Assembly: GCF_016906305.1 (NCBI RefSeq)
Contig: NZ_JADDOL010000011.1
Coordinates: 1 to 64,000, forward strand
DNA length: 64,000 bases
Reading direction: 5' to 3'
Source: Alloalcanivorax marinus
GTDB taxonomy: Bacteria; Pseudomonadota; Gammaproteobacteria; Pseudomonadales; Alcanivoracaceae
In this document: positions 57,319-64,000 of the stretch, in pieces
Numbering within the stretch: position 1 is the stretch's first letter
Layout of the letters: each line of letters starts with the position of its first letter
Position numbers and translations under genes: made by a program
Notes under the pieces: generated by a model
Database searches by the model: none
What the model saw: only the letters and a program-made list of their open reading frames with translations
Told to the model about the DNA's origin: nothing

Positions 57319-58188
57319 TCAGTCTTTCAGCACGGCGGGCGTCACGGCCCGGTGGAAGCCGTCGTAGGGCCGCGAATTGCGATGGTCGGGCAGCGGGAAC
57401 ATGGCCACGTTGCCCTGGCTGGCGGCGCCGTCGATGCGCAGCGTATCGCCGCTGATAAAGGCGGCCCCTTCGCAAAGCAAAAAGCAGATCGCCGAGGACA
57501 CTTCCGCTTCCAGGCCCAGGCGTTTCAGCGGTACCGCGTCGCGCAGGGTCTTGATGGTGCGCTGCATGCTTTCCGGATAGGTGTCCATGCCGGACGAAGC
57601 GATCCAGCCCGGCGCCACCGCGTTCACGCGCACGCCACAGCAGGCCCATTCCAGGGCGGCGGTCTTGGTGAAGTTGTCCATGCCGGCGCGGGCGGCGCCG
57701 GAATGGCCCATGCCGGGCATGCCACCCCACATGTCGGCGACGATGTTGACGATGCTGCCGCCGCTCTGATTCATGCCCTGGGTGAACACTTCCCGGGCCA
57801 TCAGGAAACCGCCGGTCAGGTTGGTGCGGATCACCGTTTCCCAGCCTTTCTGGCTGATCAACGCCACCGGCGAGGGGAACTGGCCGCCGGCGTTGTTGAC
57901 CAGGCCGTCCACCCGGCCCACCGCCTGATAGACGGCGGCCACGGTGTCGCGCACCGTCTCTTCGTCGCGGATGTCGCAGGCGAAGGGCAGCGCCTCGCGG
58001 CCGGTGTCCTCGCGGATTTCGTCGGCCACCGCCTGCAGTTTTTCCGGCTTGCGGCCGATCAGCACCACCCGGGCGCCCAGCGCCGCCAGCTCATGGGCGG
58101 TGCAGCGGCCGATGCCGGAGCCGCCGCCGGTGACGATCACGGTTTTGTCGGCGAACAGGTCCGGGTGAAACACGGAGCGATAGGGCAT
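57319..58188 (-). CDS. atuB: AtuB, SDR-family oxidoreductase with non-canonical active site
   Basis: A 289-residue short-chain dehydrogenase. NAD(P) motif VTGGGSGIGRCTAHELA (about 19-35), NNAGG (98-102). The usual YxxxK is absent: the segment is GHSGAARAGMDNFTK with Asp171 where peroxisomal trans-2-enoyl-CoA reductase has Tyr. It resembles the enoyl/dienoyl-CoA reductase branch of SDRs. ATG 58188 is used; an upstream extension would run into the REP hairpin. Its reaction in the Atu pathway is not settled. Confidence 0.85.
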   Translation of the reverse strand: MPYRSVFHPDLFADKTVIVTGGGSGIGRCTAHELAALGARVVLIGRKPEKLQAVADEIREDTGREALPFACDIRDEETVRDTVAAVYQAVGRVDGLVNNAGGQFPSPVALISQKGWETVIRTNLTGGFLMAREVFTQGMNQSGGSIVNIVADMWGGMPGMGHSGAARAGMDNFTKTAALEWACCGVRVNAVAPGWIASSGMDTYPESMQRTIKTLRDAVPLKRLGLEAEVSSAICFLLCEGAAFISGDTLRIDGAASQGNVAMFPLPDHRNSRPYDGFHRAVTPAVLKD

Positions 58189-58231
58189 TCGGAATATCCT
58201 CACTGCAATCGTTCGTTGGGTGGCGTTCGCT

Positions 58232-58287
58232 GTAGGAGCGGCTTCAGCCGCGATCAAGCGCCTGATCGCGGCTGAAGCCGCTCCTAC
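58232..58287. repeat. Perfect 25-bp REP inverted repeat between atuA and atuB
   Basis: Arms 58232-58256 and 58263-58287 are exact reverse complements (GTAGGAGCGGCTTCAGCCGCG in the left arm is part of them), with a six-base loop. It is the most symmetric member of the REP family in the window and lies inside the atu operon, so it could modulate atuA versus downstream expression. Confidence 0.8.
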
Positions 58288-58289
58288 CA

Positions 58290-60083
58290 CTACTGCGTAT
58301 TTTTCTCGACCTCTTGGGCGATCTCTTCGCTCACCGGAACCGGAAAGTCCAGCAACTGCTGGGCGAACGCCTTGCCCTGGGGGTCGATGCGCAGGCTGGC
58401 GATGCCGCCGCCGCCCAGGGCATGGCGCAGCAGAAAGTTGAAGGCCTGGAAGCCGGGCAGTTCCCAATGGCTGACGCTGCCGGTCTGCGGATCCAGCACA
58501 TGCTGCATGTAGTCGGCCACGGCGCCGTCGCTGAGCGCGGCGCGCAGGTAGGGCACGTATTCCGGGCGGCGCGCCATCACGCCGATGTTGGCGTGGTCGC
58601 CCTTGTCGCCGGAGCGCGCCCAGGCCAGCTTCACCAGCGGCACGCTGACCGGGCCGCCGGCGGTGTCGGTGCCCTGGCTGAAGGGCAGGGTGGTGGGGTC
58701 CAGCGGTTCGCCCACCGGCACGCCCACCTCCACCGGCTTTCCTTCCAGGTCCACGGTGGCGGTCACGTCCACCTTCGGCACCAGGGTGGAGAACAGGCGG
58801 ATGCGCGGCACCGGCTTGGGCCGGCCGCCGACCAGCCCGGACAGGCCCGGCGCCATGCCGGTGGCGGCCTGGGCGATTTCCCGGGCAAACAGGCCCAGCG
58901 CCTTGCGGTCATCGTGCAGGGCGGCGATTTTCACCACCACCTCGCGGGTGTCCTCCCGGCGGGCGTGGGCGCCGTAGGTGGCTTCGCTGCCGAGAATTTC
59001 CACGCTGGTATCACGGAACGGGGCCAGCCCCAGCTGTTCGAACAGGCGACCGGTTTTGCGCAGGATCGCCTCGGCCACCACCCGGCCCTTGGCGGGGGCG
59101 TCCAGCCCGGCCATCAGGAACGACACGGTGATGCGCTGGCCGTCGGGCCAGGTGGCGGACACCTTGTAGGTGTCGGTGGGCGGCCGGCCGCGGGCGCCGC
59201 TCACGCGCACCCGGTTGTCGCCGTCCTGCTCCAGGGTCACGCCGGTGAAGTCGCACACCACGTCGGGAAGAATATAGGCACGGGGGTCCCCGATTTCGTA
59301 CAACACCTGTTCGCCCACCGTGGCCCGGGTGACCAGGCCGCCGGTGCCCGGCGGTTTGGTGACCACGAAGCTGCCGTCGGCGTGGCACTCGGCGATCGGG
59401 AAACCCATGTCGTGGAAATCCGGCACCTGGCGCCAGTCGGTGAAGTTACCGCCGGTGCACTGGGCGCCGCATTCGATCACATGGCCGCACAGGGAGCCCT
59501 GGGCGAGCTTGTCGTAATCGTCGTCGGCCCATTGGAATTCGTGCATCAGCGGCCCCAGGGCCAGGGCGGAATCGGCGATGCGTCCGGTCAGCACCAGGTC
59601 GGCGCCGGCGTCCAGGGCCGCCTTGATCGGCAGCGCCCCCAGGTAGGCGTTCATGGTCACGGTCAGGGGCGGCAGCGGCGCGCCGCTGTCCAGCTCCTTG
59701 CAGGCGGCGAACTGGTCGCGCCGGCCGTTCAGATCGTCGCCTTCCACCAGGGCGATTTTCAGGTCCACGCCGGCGGCCTCGAACACCTTGCGCAGGGCGT
59801 CGCGGCAGGCCCGCGGATTGACCCCGCCGGCGTTGCTGATCACCTTGATCTTCCGGTCGCGGATATCCCGGGCCAGGGGGGCCATGACCTGATCCACGAA
59901 ATCGTGGGCGTAGCCGGCGTTCGGGTCCTTCATGCGGGCCCCGGCCATGATCGAGAGCGTGACCTCCGCCAGATAGTCGAACACCAGATAGTCGATGTCC
60001 CCCTGGCGCACCAATTGAAAGGCGGCACTGTTGGTGTCGCCCCAGAAGCCGGCGGCGCAGCCGATGCGAACGGGTTCGGTCAT
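58290..60083 (-). CDS. atuA: AtuA, acyclic terpene utilisation protein (DUF1446)
   Basis: A 597-residue DUF1446 protein followed by a C-terminal AtuA-type extension. It starts [20 protein letters not shown], with [20 protein letters not shown] and [16 protein letters not shown] in the first 100 residues. The C-terminal part (about 480-597) has [20 protein letters not shown]. AtuA is needed for citronellol growth in Pseudomonas but its reaction is not firmly assigned. It is the first gene of the minus-strand operon, divergent from atuR. Confidence 0.92.
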   Translation of the reverse strand: MTEPVRIGCAAGFWGDTNSAAFQLVRQGDIDYLVFDYLAEVTLSIMAGARMKDPNAGYAHDFVDQVMAPLARDIRDRKIKVISNAGGVNPRACRDALRKVFEAAGVDLKIALVEGDDLNGRRDQFAACKELDSGAPLPPLTVTMNAYLGALPIKAALDAGADLVLTGRIADSALALGPLMHEFQWADDDYDKLAQGSLCGHVIECGAQCTGGNFTDWRQVPDFHDMGFPIAECHADGSFVVTKPPGTGGLVTRATVGEQVLYEIGDPRAYILPDVVCDFTGVTLEQDGDNRVRVSGARGRPPTDTYKVSATWPDGQRITVSFLMAGLDAPAKGRVVAEAILRKTGRLFEQLGLAPFRDTSVEILGSEATYGAHARREDTREVVVKIAALHDDRKALGLFAREIAQAATGMAPGLSGLVGGRPKPVPRIRLFSTLVPKVDVTATVDLEGKPVEVGVPVGEPLDPTTLPFSQGTDTAGGPVSVPLVKLAWARSGDKGDHANIGVMARRPEYVPYLRAALSDGAVADYMQHVLDPQTGSVSHWELPGFQAFNFLLRHALGGGGIASLRIDPQGKAFAQQLLDFPVPVSEEIAQEVEKNTQ

Positions 60084-60127
60084 GGAAAAGGATCCTGATT
60101 GCCGTGGTTCGGATGTTTCCGTAAGCT

Positions 60128-60165
60128 ACCAAGCAAGCGCTTGGTTTGGCAAGCGCCGCGCTTGC
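60128..60165. promoter_or_regulatory. Two tandem palindromes, candidate AtuR operators
   Basis: ACCAAGC-AAGC-GCTTGGT (60128-60145) and GCAAGCG-CCG-CGCTTGC (60149-60165) are perfect 7-bp inverted repeats lying side by side in the 133-base atuA-atuR spacer. AtuR of P. aeruginosa is reported to bind two inverted repeats in the same spacer. The positions suit repression of both divergent promoters. Confidence 0.7.
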
Positions 60166-60216
60166 AGCCGGTTGGACGCGGCGATTTAATGCGCCCCTGA
60201 GTAAGGAGCCCCCACC

Positions 60217-60807
60217 ATGCCCGACAACCCGTCCATTCACGGTATCGACGATTCGCCCCGCGGGCGCCTGCTGAGCGCCGCCGCCCAGCTGTTCCGCGAG
60301 AAGGGCTTCGACCGCACCACGGTGCGCGACATCGCCGCCGCGGTGGGCATCCAGAGCGGCTCCATCTTTCATCACTTCAAGAGCAAGGAGGACATCCTCT
60401 ACTCGGTGATGGAGGAAGTCATCCGCTTCAATACCGAGCGGCTGCGCCAGGCGGTGGCCGCCGCCGACACGCCCCGGGAGCAGCTGCGTCATCTGATCAG
60501 CGCGGAGCTCACCGCCACCGTGGGCGATACCCGCGAAGCGATGACGGTGATGGTTCAGGAGTGGCGCTGCCTCAGCGAGGACAACCAGCGCCGGGCGCTG
60601 GCCCTGCGCGATGTCTACGAGCGCCTTTGGCTGGATGTGCTGGAGCGGCTGCACGAGCAGGGCGCCTTCCGGGCCGACCCGTTCATCCTGCGGCGGCTGC
60701 TCACCGGCATGATCGGCTGGACGCCGAACTGGTTCAGCACCAACCGCCGGCTGTCGGTGGACGACCTGGCCACCCTCATTCTCGAGCGGGTGGTGGGCGA
60801 GTCATGA
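60217..60807 (+). CDS. atuR: AtuR, TetR-family repressor of the atu cluster
   Basis: A 196-residue TetR protein. The helix-turn-helix is at about residues 14-58, including TTVRDIAAAVGIQSGSIFHH and FKSKEDILYSVM. A helical ligand-binding domain with MVQEWRCLSEDNQRR follows. The divergent position next to atuA and the paired palindromes identify it. AAGGAG precedes ATG. Its stop overlaps the next ORF by four bases. Confidence 0.9.
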   Translation: MPDNPSIHGIDDSPRGRLLSAAAQLFREKGFDRTTVRDIAAAVGIQSGSIFHHFKSKEDILYSVMEEVIRFNTERLRQAVAAADTPREQLRHLISAELTATVGDTREAMTVMVQEWRCLSEDNQRRALALRDVYERLWLDVLERLHEQGAFRADPFILRRLLTGMIGWTPNWFSTNRRLSVDDLATLILERVVGES

Positions 60808-61007
60808 TCGGCAACGGCTTCGCCTGGGGCAATGGCTACACCATCATGGAGGAGGGCGAGCTGGACCGGGATACCTGGCAGCTGCGCGTGAGCCATTATC
60901 TGGTGGCCGGCCCCGACGGCCGGCCGCTGCCGGGCCGCTTCGCCAGCCTGGAGGCCGCCAAAGCCTTTATCGACGGGCGGGAAGAGGGCGGTCCGGGCAA
61001 TTTATGA
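60804..61007 (+). CDS. Small hypothetical protein coupled to atuR
   Basis: A 67-residue protein whose ATG overlaps the atuR stop (ATGA). The sequence is hydrophilic (NGFAWGNGYTIMEEGELD, then SLEAAKAFIDGREEGG) with no membrane helix or Cys. The second half resembles the short phage/regulator-like 'LEAAKAFIDG' helix seen in many tiny proteins, which is not diagnostic. The overlap and normal codon use support that it is real; the function is unknown. Confidence 0.65.
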   Translation: MIGNGFAWGNGYTIMEEGELDRDTWQLRVSHYLVAGPDGRPLPGRFASLEAAKAFIDGREEGGPGNL

Positions 61008-61037
61008 ACGAACGGTGTCCGCGGGGTAAAAAAGCCG

Positions 61038-61065
61038 TTGACACCCGGGGCCCAATCCCTAAAAT
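61038..61065 (+). promoter_or_regulatory. Sigma-70 promoter for the tRNA-Val/tRNA-Asp pair
   Basis: A consensus TTGACA (61038-61043), 16-base spacer and TAAAAT (61060-61065), 30 bases before tRNA-Val. Confidence 0.75.
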
Positions 61066-61094
61066 GGCGCCCACTTCGCAACGCGAAGCCCAGA

Positions 61095-61170
61095 GGGTGG
61101 TTAGCTCAGCTGGGAGAGCATCTGCCTTACAAGCAGAGGGTCGGCGGTTCGATCCCGTCACCACCCACCA
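61095..61170 (+). tRNA. tRNA-Val (TAC)
   Basis: A 76-base cloverleaf with encoded CCA. Acceptor GGGTGGT/ACCACCC, D-arm TAGCTCAGCTGGGAGAGCA, anticodon loop CTTACAA (TAC), T-arm GGTTCGATCCC. Cotranscribed with tRNA-Asp 36 bases downstream. Confidence 0.97.
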
Positions 61171-61206
61171 GTTTCCCAAGTCGGGCCCAGGCCCGCGGGG
61201 AGAGTC

Positions 61207-61283
61207 GGAGCGGTAGTTCAGTTGGTTAGAATACCGGCCTGTCACGCCGGGGGTCGCGGGTTCGAGTCCCGTCCGCTCCGCCA
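61207..61283 (+). tRNA. tRNA-Asp (GTC)
   Basis: A 77-base cloverleaf with encoded CCA. Acceptor GGAGCGG/CCGCTCC, D-arm TAGTTCAGTTGGTTAGAAT, anticodon loop CTGTCAC (GTC), T-arm GGGTTCGAGTCCC. Confidence 0.97.
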
Positions 61284-61330
61284 CTTCTTCATGATCTTTT
61301 CTCCTTGATAGACATTTTGCAGTGATTTTG

Positions 61331-61358
61331 GCGCCGGCTGTCTCAGCCGGCGCTTTTT
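61331..61358 (+). terminator. Intrinsic terminator after the tRNA pair
   Basis: GCGCCGGCT (61331-61339), loop GTCTC, AGCCGGCGC (61345-61353) and TTTTT, 48 bases past tRNA-Asp. Confidence 0.92.
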
Positions 61359-61525
61359 GTTTGTCCGGTGCCCGCCGGGAACTCTTCGCCCCCCGCCCCC
61401 TCTAAAACCCCAAGCGGCCAGTGGAACGGCCGTGTTCATCAAACCGTCACGAGCCCGCTTTTAGAATCCCCGGCGAGTAACGGATGAAAAAGAAACAGTG
61501 AAAGAGAAAGAAAAGGAGTCCCACC

Positions 61526-61624
61526 ATGGACGAATATCTGGAAGACCAAATCGAAGAGAAGCTGTGGCTGGAAAGCCTCGATGAACTGGACGACGACCTG
61601 TGCGACGACGGCGTGGAGCTGTGA
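61526..61624 (+). CDS. 32-residue acidic micro-protein
   Basis: A short ORF with an AAAAGGAG ribosome site seven bases before its ATG. The product begins MDEYLEDQIEEKLWLES and ends DDDLCDDGVEL; almost half its residues are Asp or Glu, with one Cys. Codon use (GAC, CTG, GGC) matches the neighbours. No function can be inferred. It is transcribed in the same direction as the coiled-coil gene after it, across 332 bases. Confidence 0.5.
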   Translation: MDEYLEDQIEEKLWLESLDELDDDLCDDGVEL

Positions 61625-61956
61625 GCTCCTGCCCCCGTCGCCTCTGATTTTCCCCTCCGCTTCACCCTTCTCCCCACCCCGTTCCTGAACCGACCTCCAC
61701 CGAACCGCCGCCGCGCCCCCCGGCGCCGCCACGCGCTTTGCGTTTGGTGATCCGCTTCCTTGTTTTGCCGGCCCGGCGCTGTCTATGCTGCGCCCATCCG
61801 CAACGCCGTTCGAACCGACCCGGCCGTGGCGGACCCGCCCCCCGCCAGAAGGGGGAGCGCCGAACAGGGGACTGACCGAAATCGGCAGGGAGTGACATCG
61901 GGCGTCACTTCTTCCAATAAAAAACGGCAACCGACAACAGGGAAAGGGAAGGCGTT
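61625..61956 (+). other. 332-base spacer with a candidate promoter
   Basis: A C-rich pyrimidine tract (61625-61740) precedes TTGTTT (61760-61765), an 18-base spacer and TATGCT (61784-61789), a reasonable sigma-70 promoter for the coiled-coil gene. A small inverted repeat AGTGAC/GTCACT (61891-61909) lies about 50 bases before that gene. Nothing else is recognised. Confidence 0.4.
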
Positions 61957-63330
61957 ATGGGGGGCTCGTCCGTCACTTCCGAAGCGATTCTGTTTTTCGA
62001 GCGGGACGGCATCGGCAAAAGCATGCTGTTCGCCGATTTCGAAGCGATCCTCGACGGCATGGTGGGGGTGCCTGAATACGCCGGCCGCGAAATGCGTGGC
62101 GCCTACTGCGTGGTCAACGGACGCCTGAAGGTCAAGGCCCTGGTGCTGTTTCTGATTGATTTCGATGCCGACGGCATGGCCGATCACACCTGGAATATGC
62201 CCTTGCGGCACCTGGCCGAACACGGCGGGCCCGGGCCGGATATGGGCGCCGGACCGATCCGTCTGGCGTGCCGCAGCCAGTGCCCGGTGGCCTGGCACCA
62301 GGACCAGCTCTGGGACCCCTCCATGAAACCCGGCGCCAACGACTTCGTGGCGGCCCGGGATCTGCTGCGCCGCCGCGGCGCCAAGATGGGCCTGGAAGTG
62401 GACGAGGATCTGCCGCCGGACGGCGAGGTGCCGACCCTGGCCGGCGAGGTCCCCACGGTCCGGCCGGTGCGCGAGGAGGGCGACCCGGAGCGGGTGCGTC
62501 TGGCGCGGACCATCAAGGAACTGCGGCTGCGTATCCATACCCTGGAGACCGGGCACAAGGAAGCGCTGGCGCAGTTGCGCTACGCCCGCCAGCAGAAGGA
62601 GGAAATCCTCAGCGCCCAGCTGGAAAAAGTGCTCACCCAGTTCAAGACCCTGAAATCCCAGAACACCGCCCTGCGCGAGCAGAACGACTCGCTCAAGGCC
62701 CAGGCCGAGGCCCTGCGGAGCAGTCTGGAGGAACAGGCGCGCAGCCTGGAGGAACAGGCCGGCCGCGACGCCGAGCAGGGCAGCCGGCTGGAGCGCCTCG
62801 CCGAACAGTACAACCTCAATCTGGAGCAGCGCCTGGACGAGGAGCGCGCCCGGCTGGCCGGCGAGATCCACAGCCGCGAAATGGACGTGCTGAACCGCGA
62901 CGAGGTGATTGGACAGCTGCGCGCCGAGATCGCCGCGCTCAAGCGGGACCATCTGCAGGTGGCTCACTCCGGTGCCCGCCAGATGCTGGATAAGCTGGAA
63001 GACCTGGGTCTCAGCTTTATCGCCTTCCATCCCGGCGCCGGCCATGTGTCGGTGGGTGCCGACCAGATCGCCGATTACATGAACAACCCCCAGGCGTTCG
63101 CCGCGCGCAAGTGCCTGGTCACCGAGGACCATTACCGGGCCTGGCTGGCGCACTACGAGAACCCGGTGTGTCAGGTTCCGGTGGGGCCGGAGCAGACCCC
63201 GTGCGGCAAGCGGGTGATCCGCGTGGACGTGCCCAACCAGTTCAAGCCCGGCGTGTCCGATTGCAACTCCAACCGGTGCCCGCATTGCCGCTCGGACTCG
63301 TCCATCGACAATGTTTTGCGGTTTCGGTAA
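61957..63330 (+). CDS. Coiled-coil protein with Cys-rich C-terminus, function unknown
   Basis: A 457-residue soluble protein. Residues 1-150 form a globular domain (AILFFERDGIGKSMLFADFE, ALVLFLIDFDADGMADHTW). About 180-345 is a long coiled coil (LRLRIHTLETGHKEALAQL, ALREQNDSLKAQAEALRSS). About 355-457 is a second globular part with DYMNNPQAFAARKCLVTEDH and a likely zinc-binding set (PVC, TPCGKR, SDCNSNRCPHC). I do not recognise the family; similar proteins are sometimes labelled ParA-like only because of the coiled coil, and no Walker motif is present. A cNMP-binding gene follows. Confidence 0.8.
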   Translation: MGGSSVTSEAILFFERDGIGKSMLFADFEAILDGMVGVPEYAGREMRGAYCVVNGRLKVKALVLFLIDFDADGMADHTWNMPLRHLAEHGGPGPDMGAGPIRLACRSQCPVAWHQDQLWDPSMKPGANDFVAARDLLRRRGAKMGLEVDEDLPPDGEVPTLAGEVPTVRPVREEGDPERVRLARTIKELRLRIHTLETGHKEALAQLRYARQQKEEILSAQLEKVLTQFKTLKSQNTALREQNDSLKAQAEALRSSLEEQARSLEEQAGRDAEQGSRLERLAEQYNLNLEQRLDEERARLAGEIHSREMDVLNRDEVIGQLRAEIAALKRDHLQVAHSGARQMLDKLEDLGLSFIAFHPGAGHVSVGADQIADYMNNPQAFAARKCLVTEDHYRAWLAHYENPVCQVPVGPEQTPCGKRVIRVDVPNQFKPGVSDCNSNRCPHCRSDSSIDNVLRFR

Positions 63331-63372
63331 GGGGTTTTGCGGTTTCGGTAAGGGGTTCTGCGGTTTCGGCAA
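63313..63372 (+). repeat. 21-bp tandem repeat across the stop codon
   Basis: Units starting at 63313, 63334 and 63355 share GTTTTGCGGTTTCGGTAAGG (third copy with two changes). The first copy holds the last codons and the TAA stop of the coiled-coil gene. The period is a multiple of three, so the second copy repeats an in-frame stop. Confidence 0.8.
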
Positions 63373-63486
63373 GAGCCGCCCGCGAGTCCGCCGTGAGGGA
63401 TTGGTAAGTTTTTTGCAGGGTACGCGGTGAAGCGTATCGAAAAAGAATCCGAAAACAGCCTTTGAAACAGAGGGGAAGGGGTGGTC

Positions 63487-64000
63487 ATGGCCCAATCCAT
63501 CGACAAGCGCCTGCTGCAGACTTTCGTGCCGGTGAACGCCCTGTCCGGCGATCAGCTCGACTGGCTGCTCGATCAGCAGGAGGTGCGCCGCTACGAAGCC
63601 GGCGACATCCTGTTCCGTCAGGGCGACCGGGACAACACCACCATCTACCTGCTCAGCGGCCAGGTGGAGCTGTTCAGCGAGCGCGGCGAACGCAGCGTGG
63701 TGAGCGCCGGCGACGGCGCCTCCTGGCACCCGCTCGGCCATTTCCAGCCCCGTCGCGACGATTGCCGGGCACTCACCGAGGTGAGCGTGGTGCGCTTCGA
63801 CAGCTTCCGCCTGGACACCATCCTGTCCTGGGACCAGTCCGCCGGTTACGTGATTCTCGACATCAACGCCAACGCCGCCTACCAGCACGACCGGGAATGG
63901 ATGATCCGGCTGCTCAAGTCGAACCTGTTCCACCGGGTGCCGCCCACCAACATTCTGGAGATTTTCCGGCGCCTGCACGCCCGCCGCTGCAAGGAGGGCG
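63487..64000 (+). CDS. Cyclic-nucleotide-binding-domain protein (partial)
   Basis: The gene begins at ATG 63487 and runs off the window after 171 codons. Residues about 10-115 are a CRP/cNMP-binding fold: QEVRRYEAGDILFRQGDRDN, TTIYLLSGQVELFSERGE, then GHFQPRRDDCRALTEVSVVRF. A second copy seems to start at about 145 (LLKSNLFHRVPPTNILEIFR). The canonical phosphate-binding GE..R.A is not evident in the first copy. No DNA-binding domain is seen yet. It lies 156 bases after the coiled-coil gene, in the same direction. Confidence 0.8.
   Translation, partial: MAQSIDKRLLQTFVPVNALSGDQLDWLLDQQEVRRYEAGDILFRQGDRDNTTIYLLSGQVELFSERGERSVVSAGDGASWHPLGHFQPRRDDCRALTEVSVVRFDSFRLDTILSWDQSAGYVILDINANAAYQHDREWMIRLLKSNLFHRVPPTNILEIFRRLHARRCKEG

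Noticed and set aside
61095-61283. tRNA-Val/Asp as an integration site
   Set aside because: No integrase or duplicated tRNA end is present within the window.

Overview
The window is a GC-rich (roughly two-thirds G+C), densely packed gammaproteobacterial chromosome segment. The gene order yebC-ruvCAB-ybgC-tolQRAB-pal-cpoB-queE-queC-tRNA-Lys, the PA4642-type protein, the atu acyclic-terpene cluster and the short GTAGGAGCG-type REP hairpins all point to the Pseudomonadales/Oceanospirillales area. The general look (lipid and terpene catabolism, assimilatory nitrate use) suggests Alcanivorax/Alloalcanivorax or a close relative. This assignment is an inference; no rRNA lies in the window.

Layout. 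1-7.3 kb: a TetR/DUF4442/AidB-like acyl-CoA dehydrogenase operon, an orphan ParA, an orphan DUF4062 protein, proS and a PaaI thioesterase. 7.3-12.6 kb: tamB-tamA outer-membrane assembly genes (minus strand). 12.7-15.4 kb: a RegA/RegB-type two-component pair, a PA4642-like protein and an HU-like protein (minus). 15.6-27.2 kb: housekeeping block with aspS, yebC, ruvCAB, the Tol-Pal operon, queE, queC and tRNA-Lys. 27.2-37.8 kb: a complete assimilatory nitrate operon (ABC transporter, electron-transfer flavoprotein, nirBD, nasA) behind a sigma-54-like promoter and an RNA leader that looks like a NasT/ANTAR antitermination switch. 37.8-38.6 kb: a gene-free island of long inverted repeats. 38.6-45.2 kb: a translationally coupled six-gene operon (DUF523/DUF1722, MerR/LitR-like regulator, photolyase, COG2907 flavoprotein, DUF1365, CFA-type methyltransferase) behind two TTGTACA operator copies, most simply read as a light or photo-oxidative stress regulon. 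45.3-49.3 kb: nadA, a BepA-like M48 protease, a TusA-family protein and a PerM/AI-2E permease. 49.4-60.8 kb: the atu cluster (atuH-like, atuF, E, D, C, B, A on minus, atuR divergent on plus) with two tandem palindromes between atuA and atuR. 60.8-64 kb: a 67-aa coupled ORF, tRNA-Val and tRNA-Asp, a 32-aa acidic micro-ORF, a coiled-coil/Cys-rich protein and a cyclic-nucleotide-binding protein cut by the window end.

Working together: the nas operon imports nitrate and reduces it to ammonium. The Tol-Pal, TamAB and M48 proteins maintain the outer membrane. The atu genes convert citronellol/geraniol-derived acyl-CoAs through geranyl-CoA carboxylation. The photolyase cluster pairs DNA repair with lipid modification. 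The least understood parts are the COG2907/DUF1365/CFA trio, the coiled-coil plus cNMP-binding gene pair at the right end, and the repeat island at 37.8-38.4 kb. All calls come from reading the sequence; no database search was run.
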